A DNA stretch of 64,000 bases from Narthecium ossifragum (Eukaryota; Streptophyta; Magnoliopsida; Dioscoreales; Nartheciaceae), in assembly GCA_963920575.1 (NCBI GenBank), contig OY986965.1, positions 406,866 through 470,865 of the forward strand, written 5' to 3'. Below are positions 1 through 12,382 of this stretch, piece after piece. Below the pieces are notes generated by a model. It did no database searches, was not told where the DNA came from, and was given only the letters and a program-made list of their open reading frames with translations. Positions within the stretch are counted from its first letter, which is position 1; every line of letters starts with the position of its first letter. The translations under genes were made by a program, and so were the position numbers.

Positions 1-153
1 GTGAAAAGAAGAAGAAGAAGTAGGAGTAGAAGGAGGAGGAGGAGGAGGAGGAAGAAAAATAAGAATGGCACGGGGGCGTGCCGGACCGGCACGCATCCGT
101 GCCGGCGGCACATACCGTGCCAGCAGGCTGCCGGCACGGCGCGTGCCACCAGG
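1..153. repeat. Purine-rich low-complexity tract followed by GC-rich palindromic repeats
   Basis: Bases 1-55 are almost all A and G (GAAGAAGAA then GGAGGAGG). Bases 70-153 contain repeated variants of GTGCCGGCAC, including a 17-base near-perfect palindrome at 77-93 (CGTGCCGGACCGGCACG). No gene is apparent. Confidence 0.6.
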
Positions 154-965
154 ACGGCAATCCATGCTTCAGAGTATGTTATTATCTGCTCGAGAATGAC
201 GCTTGTGTTTTCCTATTGAAGATGGCATTACGTAGGTACTAGCACATTTTGAAAATAGTATTAAATGAAAAATATATTAAAAGTCTATCTCATGCTGACC
301 AGACTAAAAGATCTTTCAACAGTGGAGATGAATAAAGTCCAATCAGCAGTCCATGAAAAATGTGACAAAAACTAAAGTAGAAAAAGGAAATACACCTATC
401 AACTGTACATCAAAAGGACGGAGACCCAAAACTCTCTTTGATGCCTCTCTTACCACAGCAAATGCTTCCTGCCAATAAAGAGCCAATTTCTTTGAGATAC
501 AAGAATGCATGTCTACTTAAGGTAAATGCAGACCACAATACAAAAACCCCATGGCAGAGAAGAAGTTTCATCAACCTTGAAACAAACAAATCAGGTAATT
601 AAGAGAGAACACAAACCATAAAAATGAAAAGGAAACATATTTTCAGTTATTTATTGATCATTGAGTTTAGGGCCAAAGAATACCTAGTACTAGAAGATGA
701 AGTGAAGGATAATATGCAAAAAGAAGACTCAACCTTGCCTTAGGCCCCTAATACATTGCCATGAACACCCCCCCCCCCCCCCAAAGTCATCAATTCTGCT
801 TGCTTCCTTATATGGTCTCACACTTGGACAATGCAAGTCTGCATGCTAACCATATCCCATCCATGCTACAGTACTGTCCACCAGAGCACACATTTCAAGG
901 CCAACTTTGCTCAGGTGAAGCATATACATACCAATACAGGTCCAAAACAACAGCATAATCTCTTC

Positions 966-1635
966 CATGCACTATGGCACAAAACAAAATCATCTCTTAC
1001 CTCATGCACTACTTTCTTGCAAAAATAACCATATCCAAATATGAACGTTCATGTCAGACACACCAGCATTATTTTATTGAATCTAAAAACCACAAAACCG
1101 ATGAAGAAAGTGGTAACCATTAACCACGTTTCCTGACAAACCCAATTGGTTTTGATACGGGTTTAAAACTCAAGATAGCATGCATCATTCAAGATAATAC
1201 TAATCTATTGTAAAAACAAATTTGTGGTTCATGCACAGAAGCACTGTGTTAATGGAACCAACCCTGGAAATCAACATAACGTTCATACAGCCTGATTACT
1301 CCTCGTTATATGGCACAACCAAATCATCCCTCACCTCACATCCCTTCTTTCTTGCATTCTTTAACCATATCCAAATATGAAAATTCATGTCAGAGACACC
1401 ATCATTTACGTTCTTGACTCTAAAAAGCACAAAGAAAATAGAGAAACTAATGATCGTCAAACCAAGTTTCCTGACCAACACAATTGGAATTTATAGTGGC
1501 ATAAAGCCTACGATAGCATGCATCATTCTACACAATGATAAGCTAGTTAGAAACCAAATGTACGGTTCATGCAGAGAAGCACACTATAAGTGGGACCAAA
1601 CCCTGGAAAGCAACATAACATTCATACACCATCCA
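966..1635. repeat. Diverged tandem duplication, about 335 bp per copy
   Basis: Copy 1 (about 966-1302) and copy 2 (about 1303-1635) align along most of their length. Shared landmarks in the same order are ATGGCACAA, CTTTCTTGCA, ACCATATCCAAATATGAA, TTCATGTCAGA, GATAGCATGCATCATTC, GGTTCATGCA and CATAACRTTCATAC. The copies differ by many substitutions and small indels, so the duplication is old. It sits inside the inferred SECA1 intron. Confidence 0.75.
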
Positions 1636-1681
1636 TTAACTAAGAAAGAACAAGAAAAGAAAAATAAAGAGCAAAGCTCAC

Positions 1682-2089
1682 GGGCAAAAGAGAATCCAGG
1701 GGCTCTGCATTCCTCGCCCTCTCCTGTAAAACGGACGTCCTCTCCCTAAGTTCCGAATCCGACAACCTCGACATCTCCGGCTCCAACCCATTGATCAAAC
1801 TAACCGTATCCGCATACCGCTGCCTCGTCGACTCCCCATAATCGGTACCCTTGAAGAGCCCACCTAAGAGGCCTCCCAGAGAAGCCGCTACCGCGCCTGG
1901 CCGCCGCTTCTTCGCACCGACAAGTCTTTGGGTCCTCGCCGTGAAATCTCTAAAATGGTGGGGTTTTCGGAGGAAATAAGAAACACCATTTTCGGATTTG
2001 GGCAAGAAACCACTGTGGAGACGGACAATTCTTAGTGAAACCAATGGATTGGTCTTGGCCATGGGAGTAGGAAGTGGAGTTGTGGCCAT
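1682..2089 (-). CDS. SECA1: Chloroplast protein translocase subunit SecA1, first coding exon (partial gene)
   Basis: SecA is the ATPase motor that drives proteins through the SecYE channel; the plant SecA1 form acts in the chloroplast stroma for transport into thylakoids. The exon encodes about 136 residues. It starts with a Ser/Arg-rich, acid-poor leader typical of a chloroplast transit peptide, then the conserved SecA N-terminus (LGGLLGGLFKGTDYGESTRQ, then a run containing INGLEPEMSRLSD and LQERARNAEPLDSLLP). I chose the ATG at 2087-2089, giving MATTPLPTP. An upstream in-frame ATG at 2311 would add 74 residues that do not look like SecA. The exon ends at 1682, after LLP, at a GTGAGC donor. 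The helicase domains are outside the window. SEC23 lies upstream in the same orientation. Confidence 0.85.
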
Positions 2090-2982
2090 CTTAAAAAACA
2101 ATACGGAGAGGAAAAGAGCGTTGGAATCGTTTGGAGAGAGGATTTGCGAGCTTGGAATGATTGGATTCGATAGAATGAGAGGGGTTAAGGGGATCAAGAT
2201 TGAATCTTTGGATCGGCTACTGCCCTTCTTGGAGGAGCCATATCTGGCGGGGAAAGAGAGAACGGGATAGGAGTCTAAAGATAAGGAGAGCGTTGGTTTC
2301 ACATAAAACACCCTACATAAAATAAATACTTAAAAAGTCCATACTCTGTTATTTCTAATTTCCTAGTCGTGGCCGTTGGTTTATTAAATAAAAAATTAGC
2401 ATGCGTAGTTAACATCATAGATTACAATATTTTCCTTATAAACACCCTGGATATTACTAGAAATACGGACAAAGACCAAATTAGCATGCGCAGTTGATGT
2501 CATAATAATTATTAAAAACGAATGTTATCTAAGTTTTGGGAGAATGTATAACTCTTTCTGTTTATGGCATTAAAAACAGGCTATCCGCACCCAAACCAGT
2601 CACTTCTAAACAAGGCACACAAGTCTCCTGTTGCCTCCCATCTGCCCAACTTTTCTTCGATAAAGCATTGGAGATGACTCTCGAATGAGACGTAAAAGCT
2701 AGAAAGGTGTCAAAATAAATGAAAACGGTGAATTTGAGCTGCTGCTTTTATTGTGCTGTAAAATTCCAGAATTGTACAAGAATTTGAAGAATATAAATGG
2801 GACCCAGTAGCTTCAATTACTGAGTGCAAAATAAAATCACGGAAAAATTTTACCCACTCCTGAACTCATCACTAAAGGTCCCACAAATTATCTCCACAAA
2901 GTTACACCAATTTCTTTGTTTAATATCTGTCTCTAGTCGCCCGCATGACCAAACAATGTGAAAAGAGTTGGTCAAAAAATGT
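2090..2982. other. Intergenic: SECA1 promoter side and SEC23 3' flank
   Basis: No coding region is supported here. A minus-strand poly(A) signal AATAAA lies at 2747-2752, about 230 bp after the SEC23 stop codon, and probably ends that transcript. The part nearest 2090-2330 should be the SECA1 5' UTR and core promoter. I cannot single out a convincing TATA box. Confidence 0.5.
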
Positions 2983-5900
2983 TTAGCTCGGTTCCGGAGG
3001 GACCAATTTCAGGCTACGCATCCACTCGCAAAAGCTGTGATCATCGAAGTGAAGAAAACTGCTCTTTAGCCTAGTCCTCTGATCAGGTGTTAAAGTCCGC
3101 AACTGGGGAAATCTAGCCTCCTGAAATAAAAAAGAACACAACATACTGACTACTGAATCTTGACTGTTTAGTTTCGTAAACATATTTTATCAGTTAGGAC
3201 TCAAAATCACCGGCGGCGAACGAGATGCTAAACATTACCTGTTCATAAGGTGGGTCTTTGTGCGCTGGTATCAGCCGAGAAACAAAGTATCGGGCTTGAG
3301 AGCTCCCCTCCTGCACAGCAATCAAGCAAATGAGGGGGGAAGAAAATTTATTGCTCTTTATGGTTGACATTACAATAAAAAAATCTGAGAGCCACACAGT
3401 AGAAATAAAGAAATACAACAACATTGGGACAGAGTACATATAGCTGAGCAGCATGCTCTCCATTGCTCATATATAAACTATCATTTACTTCTAAAGCATT
3501 CCAAATCTGTGATATTTGCATCATCTGAATAGCTGTGGTACATATCTAATCCCTCCTCACCACAAAAAAAAAAGGCAGAAAGAAGCAGCAATAAACAAGC
3601 CAACCCTAAGAATTGTGTGAAAATTACTCCAACTAAAAATATGGCGTAATTTGAAGTAGAAAACAAAAATGAAGACATGAGAAATGTACAAACTTTGAAT
3701 GCAAGGATCCGGGGAGCTGGGAAACGGTGTTCGGTAAGCTCCTCTGCCAATGTTCTGCAAGCTGCTAAAGCTGCTGCACTTTTACCTTCTTCAGCTGCAA
3801 GTTCAGCACCCTGAAAAGAGAGACAAGGATAAGCTCATATCAAACCAAAAATAAATATTTACAGAAGTGAGTCGGTGCTACATAACGATGCGAAGCATTC
3901 CAGACTATACTAATATACGGGAGAAATAGCATCTATCTCAAGGAAAAACCAGAGAACATTTCTTCGCATGTGGATGAATGCAACACATACACATAAAAAG
4001 AGTGACAGAACAATCAATGATTTAAACGTTTCACAGCAAATTCTACTACATAGATAAAACCATTCACTCTTCGTTCCAAACACATTCGAATTTTCCTTGT
4101 GCAATCTTTAATTTTAGTTCAGAAGATTCCAATTCTACTCTATGTTTGAACCTATATCAATACACCCTCAATTAAAACCTAAAAAACGTTGCAAAGCATT
4201 TGGAAAATGTTGTTATGTTGTGTATGATTATTTTGCCAATATATGCAGGAAAGACCATTTACTGTTCAAACAACATATCAAGCTCACTAAAACCAGGGAA
4301 CAAGCACATGCACAAACGCACACCCACATGTGCATGCACAGAAACACACCCTTACATGCATTTGTACCTGCATGCCTTCACTGTGGCGTGCACAAGCCAC
4401 AAGGATGTGCATGTGGACAATTCAGCAAGGAATGATATATCTACTGTAGATCTCAGATAGAAGGATGACTTTGAGTGAACCAGATTTAGCTAAAAAGTGG
4501 CAGAGATTTGCATGACATACCAACCATATAAAAACATCCGTCCCATGGTCTAAGACCACTGCAGCGTTTGACTGCATTGCAAGGTCATAGGCAGGCAGCT
4601 CCTCAAAAGTTCCACCTTCACGATGCATAAGGCAACGAGGTGCCAACATACGAAGAGACAAATCAAATGAGGCATTCAAAAACAAATTTCTTAGGACAGA
4701 TCTTTCATCTTCATGACCAATGATGCTTCCTAGGAGGGGTCCCCTCCTTAGATGAAACATGTTCTCTGGAAGTAATGAAAGCTCCTTCGCGAACCGATAA
4801 ACCTTAGATTTTGGTACCTGAGATCCAAATTTTAAAGCTATATCCTTCACTCTCTCATCAATGGTTGATCTCATCTCTACTGCATCAGAAGAAGTTTTGG
4901 CATGCAAAAGAGTTCTCTTAGCAATAATAACAGCAGCCACCTCTTCCTGGATGCTCCCAAGATATGTGGATACATTATCAACAGTAGGTAACCTCACAGT
5001 AATCACTCTTGAAATGTCGGCTTGAAAGACATTAGAATAACTGACAGCAAATTGGAAGTAAACATGATCATTCTTGATATCACCTTTTAATTCCATACAT
5101 AACGCAAAGCTCTGAGTCTCTTCAACACTGTGAATCTGAATACAAAAAGAAGAGTCGTTCTTAAAAGCTTCATGAGCATCAGCAGATGCTTCTTCACCCG
5201 GTCCAATTACTTGAGTCACAAGAATATCATCTGAACAACGTATTTCAAACAGGCCATGGGATCCTGCTGCTCGAGAAGAAGCTCTTTGCAAGTTTACACC
5301 AAAAGCTTCTCCAAAATCATCATGAAGTACCAGGACACCACCTGAACACTTTGCTAGTGGCTGAAGAACCGGAACTCTTACTGGACATGTGCCAGCACAT
5401 AGAATATCAACGATGGCATCATGTCTGCGTGCCTCCTGACCAATATTTTCCATCCACTTCATAGCTGTCTTCTCCATGTAAGGATAATTAGGATGGCTAA
5501 GTGAGCAAGGAACTGATCCAGGACCGTAAGTATTTGGGCCACCAGCACAGACCAAAACTCGACAATTGCCTCCTGATCTTTTGATAATTCCACGAGACAT
5601 TTCAGCTGAAGGCCCTTGAATTATTGCAAGAGCAACCTCAACTGCTGTACCAAGACAACGCTCCCTAGAAACTTCAGGTAAGTTAGGTCTGTATGGTCTT
5701 AAAGATGAAAAAATGGTGTGTGAAACAGGAAGTGAAGCATGAATAGGTGAAATGTAAACACCAGTCCCATAAATTAGTGCTTTCAGAGATTCTTGAGTGG
5801 GAGAACTGCCTCCTGGAAGCACATCTGCTGATGCCACTGAACCCTCTGAAAAATCATAAACTGACACTGTTCGGCCATATGAGATGATACCTATTCTTGT

Positions 5901-7192
5901 TGTAGGAGGAAGAGAATCGACAAAAGCATGCAAAGATCCCTGTAAGTGCTGGAGGTGAGCTTCATCCAGGCACTCATCTATGACAAGGAATATAGGTGCA
6001 GACATTCTTGAATCAGAAGCAGGTATATATCCCGGTCTTCTATTCCCAATCTGAACATAATCAATAGCGGAGGATGAGAGTTCAGGCCAGTGACGAAGGT
6101 CTTCCTTTGAAGGGACTATATATTCACCATCACTGCCATTTAATTTCTTACATATTACACACTGCCACTGCCCAGAACCGATTAAAATCTCACAATAAAT
6201 GTTGACATACGCTCCACAATTCTGGCAACGGTGAGGGTCACGTTGAACTACCTGAGGACCAGGTGTTATTTCCCTTCCAGGAAAAACTAATGCACCAAAT
6301 CCCAAGGATGAGACATTAGCTAACTTTTTACGTTTCAGCACCTGCATGATGCATAACAAAACAGGAGAAAATTAAGGTAAAGGAAGAAAATATCAATGTC
6401 AATATTACAACAGAAGATCCTGAGATGTTCCTCAGCAGGCATATCTTATCATTGAACTCGGTGTGCAAAGCTTAACAAGAAACAACAACCATCATTTCCA
6501 CTTTAGAGCCTCTAAAGACGAGCAAACTCAAGACAACTATAAGCATATAGGTGCCAAGGAATGTCTATAGATGTCTTTGACGAGGAATATTAGCCAAGGG
6601 TTTCAATAGGATATGACTAGGACAACTCTAGACATGTAGACAGGAATGTTTACATACATCTAACCAGGTCATGTGGGCCTCTAATCTAACCGACAAGCAA
6701 CATTATAAAGGGAATGAAGAATCGTACCTTATGAGCAGAGAAGAGCACATATGGTGACTCAAATTTGGTCTCCGCGATGGCAGAAGCATGGTGTAGTGGC
6801 AACTCTGCAGAACCATTTGAAAAATGTGGAGGAGAAGAGGTAGGCAAAGCTGAACCAGATGAAAATGCAACTGGCTGAGGAATTGTTGGAGATGTCCGAA
6901 AAGGCACAGCTGCTGGACGTAGCGGTGAGGAGAAGACCGGCGGGCCTGGAGGAGTGCTGAATTGCGAAACTGAACTTCCACCCTGAACACCATCAGCTGA
7001 TCCCAAGCTTGGTGACCTTGATGCGGAGAAAGGAAGCTGGTCTTGTTGGGAACTCTGGGGAGAAAATCTGGTTACCACAGGAGATGGAAATGCAGGTGGG
7101 GTTGGCCTCTTCTCAGGGCGAGGCGTGGATGTGCTTGGTGAAGATAGAGTAACACTGTATCCAGGAGGTGGTGGTGGAGGGGGGGTATCCAT
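2983..7192 (-). CDS. SEC23: COPII coat protein SEC23-type GTPase-activating subunit (complete, 5 coding exons)
   Basis: SEC23 forms the inner COPII coat with SEC24 and activates the SAR1 GTPase, budding vesicles from the ER. Coding exons, 5' to 3', are 7192-6728, 6341-4521, 3810-3694, 3310-3239 and 3120-2983. All introns are GT-AG and phase 0, giving about 870 residues. Residues 1-150 are Pro/Ser-rich (MDTPPPPPPPGYS), an extension found in one plant SEC23 paralogue group. Then come the zinc finger (CQNC...CVIC), the trunk domain (FLVIDECLDEAHL), the beta-sandwich and helical regions, and a C-terminal gelsolin-like domain (AVVLDHGTDVFIWL) ending in LKLVPPEPS. The frame is intact. It is longer than yeast or animal Sec23 (about 770) because of the N-terminus. 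Assignment is from motif recognition; choice of paralogue is inference. Confidence 0.9.
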
Positions 7193-9240
7193 TTATTCTC
7201 AATTGCTATAATGGGAAAAAATGAAGACATTCAACAATGTAAACAAGAATATAACCATATGTCTAGAAGCTAGAAAAACAGGAGAGGAAGTGTGCTAACT
7301 AGACGCAAAATTATATAATCTAGGCACCAAAGTTCTCTAACAAATGGATCTAGAACCTAGTTTCAGGTATCGCATGAGGCTTTTGCATCAAAGTAATCTA
7401 GAAACCACCGAAGGACGTAAAAATCCAACAGAGGTCACATAAACTCAATGGCCAACAAACATACAGTACATAGTGACTAATGAGAGGTCACATGTAAATA
7501 AGCAAACTGATCTACAGTATTGGCCAAACATGAAAATCAGAAATCAATATAGGATCCCAATAACAGTCAGCAGAAAGCACGGTCCTATGAAAGCATTCAC
7601 ATAGAAGAAAGACAAGAAAACAAGTTGTATCTCGAGAACAAGTACAAACTGCATCTTTTGCAACAAAGGGCTACAAATTGCAAAAAGGAAAAAGGAAAGG
7701 CAGAATGGAACTTTCAGAATGCGTTTCTATCAAGAAGAATTAAAATCTAAAGAAGAAGAATTATGTCATCAAAACATCAACAGAAGAATAAGGTTCTTAA
7801 ATAGCTGACCTAAAGAGAGCCCATTATTCCCGCCATATGCTTGGGGTTTTGACATTGAAAAGTATAGCGGTACTAAAGTTAACGGAGACTATACCCCTTC
7901 TCCCGCTCTGGAAATTTTTACCTCTTTATTTTATACAAGAAAGCAAGCCTATCTTTATGGAAATTATTTGCTACAATTTCCCCATTTTAGTTCTTGAACT
8001 ACTTGTGGACTTAGATATAAAAAAAGATATCGATCCTTTCAATCTAGCAGGCTCTACAACTTATTATGTGTCTTAACAAGAGAAAGTGATCAAACTTCCA
8101 ATTATCAACTATGGTCTACAGTACAATAAATGTCAGAATCAGATAGCCATGACCGCCCATGACCTTCTTACCAGTTAGACAATATCGGTATTCATAAGCA
8201 GCCACACAACACGGACATGGATATAGGCTATGGATATGGGCACACCGGTGATACGGCAATATAATGTAACAAATAAGTTATATATCACTGAAACTCGAAT
8301 TTAAAATTCTTAGAACAAAACCATGAAGCTACTGAATACAAAATAAAACAGTCACTGCTCTTATGCATCCAGAGTTCAAGATATTGGCAATAAAAATATC
8401 TAAATATAATTGGCCTGAACATACATCCTGAGGGGATAACCCATTCACCATGATAGTATACGTAGATCACAACTGAGTATGGACAATTGTTTTAGGTACA
8501 TCCCAAGATTCCATTCGTTGGTAGATGTTTAAACTTGGCCAAATAAGAAAATTTACAAACTGCCCACACTTTCCCACGAGTACAACAAAGTATAAGTACG
8601 TTGTAATGAAGGAATCGAGAGAAAAAACATCAGAAAGAGCGCTGATCTCAAATGACAATGCAACTATAGATTCACCAGACAGCAACTGGATTTGCCAGCT
8701 GCATCACCGGAAAATCACATAGGATCAATGTACAATACTACACTAATCACTACAGGACAAGGATTTGAACATAATATCGTAAAACAATTTAAAATGGTAA
8801 ATCACGTCAACAAGTTCGGAACTTAGCAATAACATTTTAATCAAATTTCGGCAGTGAATGTTAATGAAAATGTTGACGACGTGCCCAATAGGGTCCGGGC
8901 CGGGCACATGAAGCAGGTCGCCGGGATCGGTACGGAAGGGGCTGCCGGCCGGGGGTTGGGGGATGGTGCCGTTTAAGGGAAGATTGAGAAAAGAGAAATA
9001 AGAAACGCAAAATGGAGAGATGGAGCTCCGAATGATTCCTAATCCCGAACAGTCGTCATTTTGAAAGCCGACAAGATAAGGAGAAGCGAGAGCTCACCGC
9101 CTCCAGAGCTTGCAACTGGCGCCAGATGCGTCCAGCTCTCTCAGACAACGTATGTTTGCAGTCCCCGGCGCTTAGTCACCCGCCGGAGAGATGGAGAGGA
9201 GACTCGGGGGAGACGAGAGAGAGACGCGGAGGGGAAGATT
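7193..9240 (-). promoter_or_regulatory. Probable SEC23 5' UTR with a leader intron
   Basis: Minus-strand sequence 9240-9098 is GC- and CT-rich, like a plant leader, and ends GGCG|GTGAGC, a good donor at 9097. Just before the SEC23 ATG a TATAG acceptor occurs at about 7209. A leader intron of about 1.9 kb is therefore likely. The space between is AT-rich. A plus-strand open frame at 7837-8076 has no recognisable features and I do not call it a gene. The promoter would lie above 9240. Confidence 0.45.
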
Positions 9241-9511
9241 TAGGGCAATCACCGATCTCTTCCTTCTTATTAATCCGGGTCGGGCGCAGACCCGACCCGT
9301 AAAACAACTCGGAAACCCGATCCGTATTGCAAACGTGTCCCGCGCTGTCTTATTAATGAGTTATGAATGTAAGAAGCCGTATTAGGTGCGTCGGATAGTT
9401 GAATCGGTTACTCCGGCTTTAGGACATGTTGCCCCGAACCCTGTTTGTACCATGCCAAAAGCTGGCTTGTTAGAGGGTGTCGTATGATTGTATCGTTCGA
9501 TAGAATAATAA

Positions 9512-9665
9512 GGACCCGTTTGGATTCAAAATAAATATACATAAATCCTATTTTATGTATATAAATATTTTTCTCTATATATCATACATAATTATCTTTT
9601 ATGTATATATAACTTTTACTTTATCTATCACATAAACTTATACTATTCTTAATCCAAATAAACAC
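9512..9665. mobile_element. Tourist-like MITE, 154 bp
   Basis: The segment starts GGACCCGTTTGGATTCAA and ends TTAATCCAAATAAACAC. The two ends are imperfect inverted repeats sharing the TTTGGATT core. It is flanked on both sides by TAA (9509-9511 and 9666-9668), the PIF/Harbinger target size. The interior is AT-rich with repeated TATGTATAT. It has no coding capacity. Confidence 0.5.
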
Positions 9666-9668
9666 TAA

Positions 9669-10342
9669 ATATTATCATATATTTGATTTGTAACGCTCAT
9701 AAATACCAAAAATAGAGAAGTGCATCTAACCATGCACTCTCTTTAGGACTTTGCATGCATCAATAGTATCGGCTGAAACCCGGTACATATGGGGGTTAAG
9801 GGGAATATGGGGTTAGAAAAAATGAGGGTAAGAAAAGGTAGAGAAAAATGTGGTATATGGAATAGTAGTAATCCCGTAATCATTATTTTAGTGTTTGGTG
9901 AAAAAATAGGAATAAAGTGAGGGTAACCCTCTTTATCCCCCATTGCCAAACTAGGGCTACCGTATTAGACACTGGTATGTGCCTATGAAGCAAGTGTCCG
10001 TACTTCATAGCCTCAAATATGAGTAAAGAAGTCATAAGACCTCAAACTTCAATTAGCATTAAGGTATTCTTGTGCACCTATATCCAGCCTGAACTTCAAA
10101 AATCTAGTATTTCATATAGCATTGAATGGTTTGAAATATCTAACTCATTAGAGGTTGTAAAGACCACCCAGTTTTTGTTTTTACACCATTAACAAACCTT
10201 AAGCATACAAATTTATAATATTTGGTTTATACTTGAATCCAGAAAAGCAATTCAAGACCAGCAGACACTTGCTGCAATCAGGACCAAACCACATAAATCC
10301 AGATTTTGATCAAGATTCGTCCAGTTTAGGTGCAAAATCAAC
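9669..10342. other. Intergenic, no gene seen
   Basis: AT-rich sequence with no supported coding region. A segment at about 9770-9960 reads on the minus strand like a small transposon remnant (CACCAAACACT, runs of CCCC), but I could not find matching ends. Confidence 0.5.
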
Positions 10343-10345
10343 CTA

Positions 10346-10488
10346 GGGTGCGTTTGGCACCAGCGGAATCCATGGAATCCGTTGGATGCACGGATCCCAT
10401 TTGTGGGATCCCGCCGTTTGGATTCCACACGGATCCCGATGTCCGCTCGATTCAAGTGGACGCCCCCGCGTGGGATCCAAACAGACCC
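10346..10488. mobile_element. PIF/Harbinger-like MITE, 143 bp
   Basis: The ends are GGGTGCGTTTGG and CCAAACAGACCC, inverted repeats matching at 10 of 12 positions. The same 3-bp flank, CTA, occurs at 10343-10345 and 10489-10491. The interior has several GGATCC/GGAATCC repeats. It has no coding capacity. Confidence 0.55.
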
Positions 10489-10755
10489 CTAATGAATCCA
10501 GATCATGTTATATATATTAGGTTGAAATATGGATTCATGTGCATAATTTAGATTAATTTTATCAATATTCGTCCAGTTTTTGATCTAAATGAAAAGTGGC
10601 ATATTCTTTCTGCTATTGTTGGAGCCTTGCCGCATGTTAATTTCTTATTGCAAAAACCGGATTCATGTGCTTTGTCGTGTGTTTACTCGATCCATGTCCT
10701 ATGTAGAAGAATGGATGTTTATATGAAAGTTTTTTATAATGATTGATATATATAC

Positions 10756-10818
10756 TTGGTGGGAGACATCATTAGCCCATTCGAGAAGAAAGGATTCTAT
10801 CCGAAAGTGATTGAATTC
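10756..10818 (+). pseudogene. Nucleoside diphosphate kinase-like exon relic
   Basis: About 21 codons read LVGDIISPFEKKGFYPKVIE, very like the N-terminal segment of nucleoside diphosphate kinases (usual pattern LVGEII.RFE.KGF). The catalytic His region and the rest of the family sequence are not found nearby. It is most simply a retro-copied or captured fragment. Confidence 0.45.
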
Positions 10819-10912
10819 TTATCCATCCATTTTTTTATTTCCTAGCTTTATGTTGTTTTATGGTTGGTAAGTGAGGAGGTGCTTGGTTTATAGGTATGTA
10901 CGTATTTGTTGA

Positions 10913-11525
10913 GCCTTTGCATAACGGTGTTTATTTGAAGGTTTCTACAATGCCTCTAGGGTATGCCTTCATTGAGGTAACGATGTTTTAATTTTAATCA
11001 TCAAATGCAAATCCATATATTTTCCATGCATGCAATCTTTGTAAATTAGAATCACCCTGCATGTATGTTAATTACCTGAAATAAATCGACAGTCAATATA
11101 TATAACACATTTTTGCTCATCATATTCACAGGAAATACTGCATAGAACTAAATATATGGAGAATCACTTGTTGGAAACGTGCAAGAAAAGGGAGGAGAGC
11201 AAAAGTCTGTGCCTGTCAATGCCGGGCACGACAATCGGAAACTTATTTCGAGCCGGTCTGAATTCTTTGTTTTAGGGAATAAGCAGTTGAGAATCTGGGA
11301 CTTTTTTCCGGTAAGGGAGCTTCAATTTTAATTTTAATGTCCATGTTATGCATATCAACATGTTAAGTTTTTGAAGGCTTGCATACATTTTTTTTTTGCT
11401 TGTTCATCAGAGCCTAGAAGTAATTGAAGCTCACTTTGTATTTGGGGCTAAGTATGACTATGTTGACATTGTAGATCACCTTCAGAGGTTGAGACACAAA
11501 TACTTTTATAAGAGAAGTGATTGGG
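10913..11525 (+). other. Possible relic exons of an unidentified gene
   Basis: Three short open stretches are bounded by good splice-like sites. One ends at GAG|GTAACG near 10977. One runs from CAG at about 11131 to CCG|GTAAGG near 11310. One starts after a T-rich tract and CAG at 11410 and runs to about 11525. The last encodes SLEVIEAHFVFGAKYDYVDI. I do not recognise the protein, and the reading frames of the pieces do not join unambiguously. It could be a decayed gene or chance. Confidence 0.25.
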
Positions 11526-11557
11526 GTACATGTCACGTAGGCCACTTTTAATGCTTC

Positions 11558-12020
11558 TAGAGGTGAGCAGAACCGAACCGAAACTGAAAAACCGAACCAA
11601 ATCAAATTAGTTCGGTCCAATCGGTTCGATTTTTCGGATCAAACGGTTCGGTTCGGTTTTTAAACAAATAAATATTTCAATGTTCGGTTCGGTTCGGTTC
11701 TGGATTTAAAATTTCGATTTAAAACCGAAAAACCGAAATTAATTTTTGTATAATTAAAATTTTCACACATTTTCATTTTTTTATGTAGTATGATATATTT
11801 TTTATATAAAAAGTTCGGTTTTTAGGGATTTTGACCGAAAATTTCGGTTCGGTTCAGTTTCTTAAGAATCGGTTCGGTTCGGTTCGGTTTTCTTAACTTT
11901 GGACCGAATAAGTTCGGTTCAGTTCTTTAAGAAAGTTCAGTTCGGTTCGGTTTTTTTTATTTTGGATCGAATAAAGTTCGGTTTTTCGGTTCTGAACCGA
12001 AAATCGAATGCTCACCCCTA
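11558..12020. mobile_element. TTCGGTT-rich MITE with TAGRGGTGAGCA ends
   Basis: The ends are TAGAGGTGAGCA and TGCTCACCCCTA, inverted repeats with one mismatch. The interior is a dense array of CGGTTCGGTT and its complement. Elements with GGGGTGAGCA ends and CGGTT-rich interiors are common in plant genomes. I could not identify a clean target duplication. Confidence 0.6.
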
Positions 12021-12382
12021 CTCACATCTGTTGGTCCCCATTACGTAAGCCAATAATACATGGCCACGTAAGCCATGTGCAGTGTACACAAATCTTTTTT
12101 CCTCTTAGATGGGATTTCGTATGAATGATAATTATGTAGCTGCACATGCAGAAAAAGTAGTACTAATGTATCAATAATGATTTGTTGTTCCAAAAATACA
12201 TACTTTATAAACTTAAATAAAAATTAACAATGACATAATCAAAACATCTTTTTGGTGCGGGGCTAATTTTCTAATGCACAACTTCATATCTCAATTTGTT
12301 AGCCAAAATAATGACTAACTCATAAATGACGGACACGTAAGCAGAAAGCAATTACTAAATGAACGATAACTACATAATCTTA

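Larger units (their letters stand above)
1..1681 (-). other. Intron sequence downstream of SECA1 exon 1 (partial)
   Basis: The minus-strand SECA1 exon ends at 1682 and is followed by a GTGAGC splice donor, so this stretch should be the start of SECA1 intron 1; the rest of the gene lies beyond the left edge. I see no coding segment with recognisable similarity on either strand. It holds a purine-rich, GC-palindromic start, a 14-16-base poly-C run near 768-782 and a diverged tandem duplication (966-1635). That it is intron is inferred from the exon boundary. Confidence 0.6.

Noticed and set aside
1296..1749. Open frames on both strands near the SECA1 exon
   Set aside because: They lie in the duplicated intron segment and show no protein family features.
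7837..8076. A 79-codon plus-strand open frame in the SEC23 leader intron
   Set aside because: It has no recognisable domain or splice context and lies within what is best read as an intron on the other strand.
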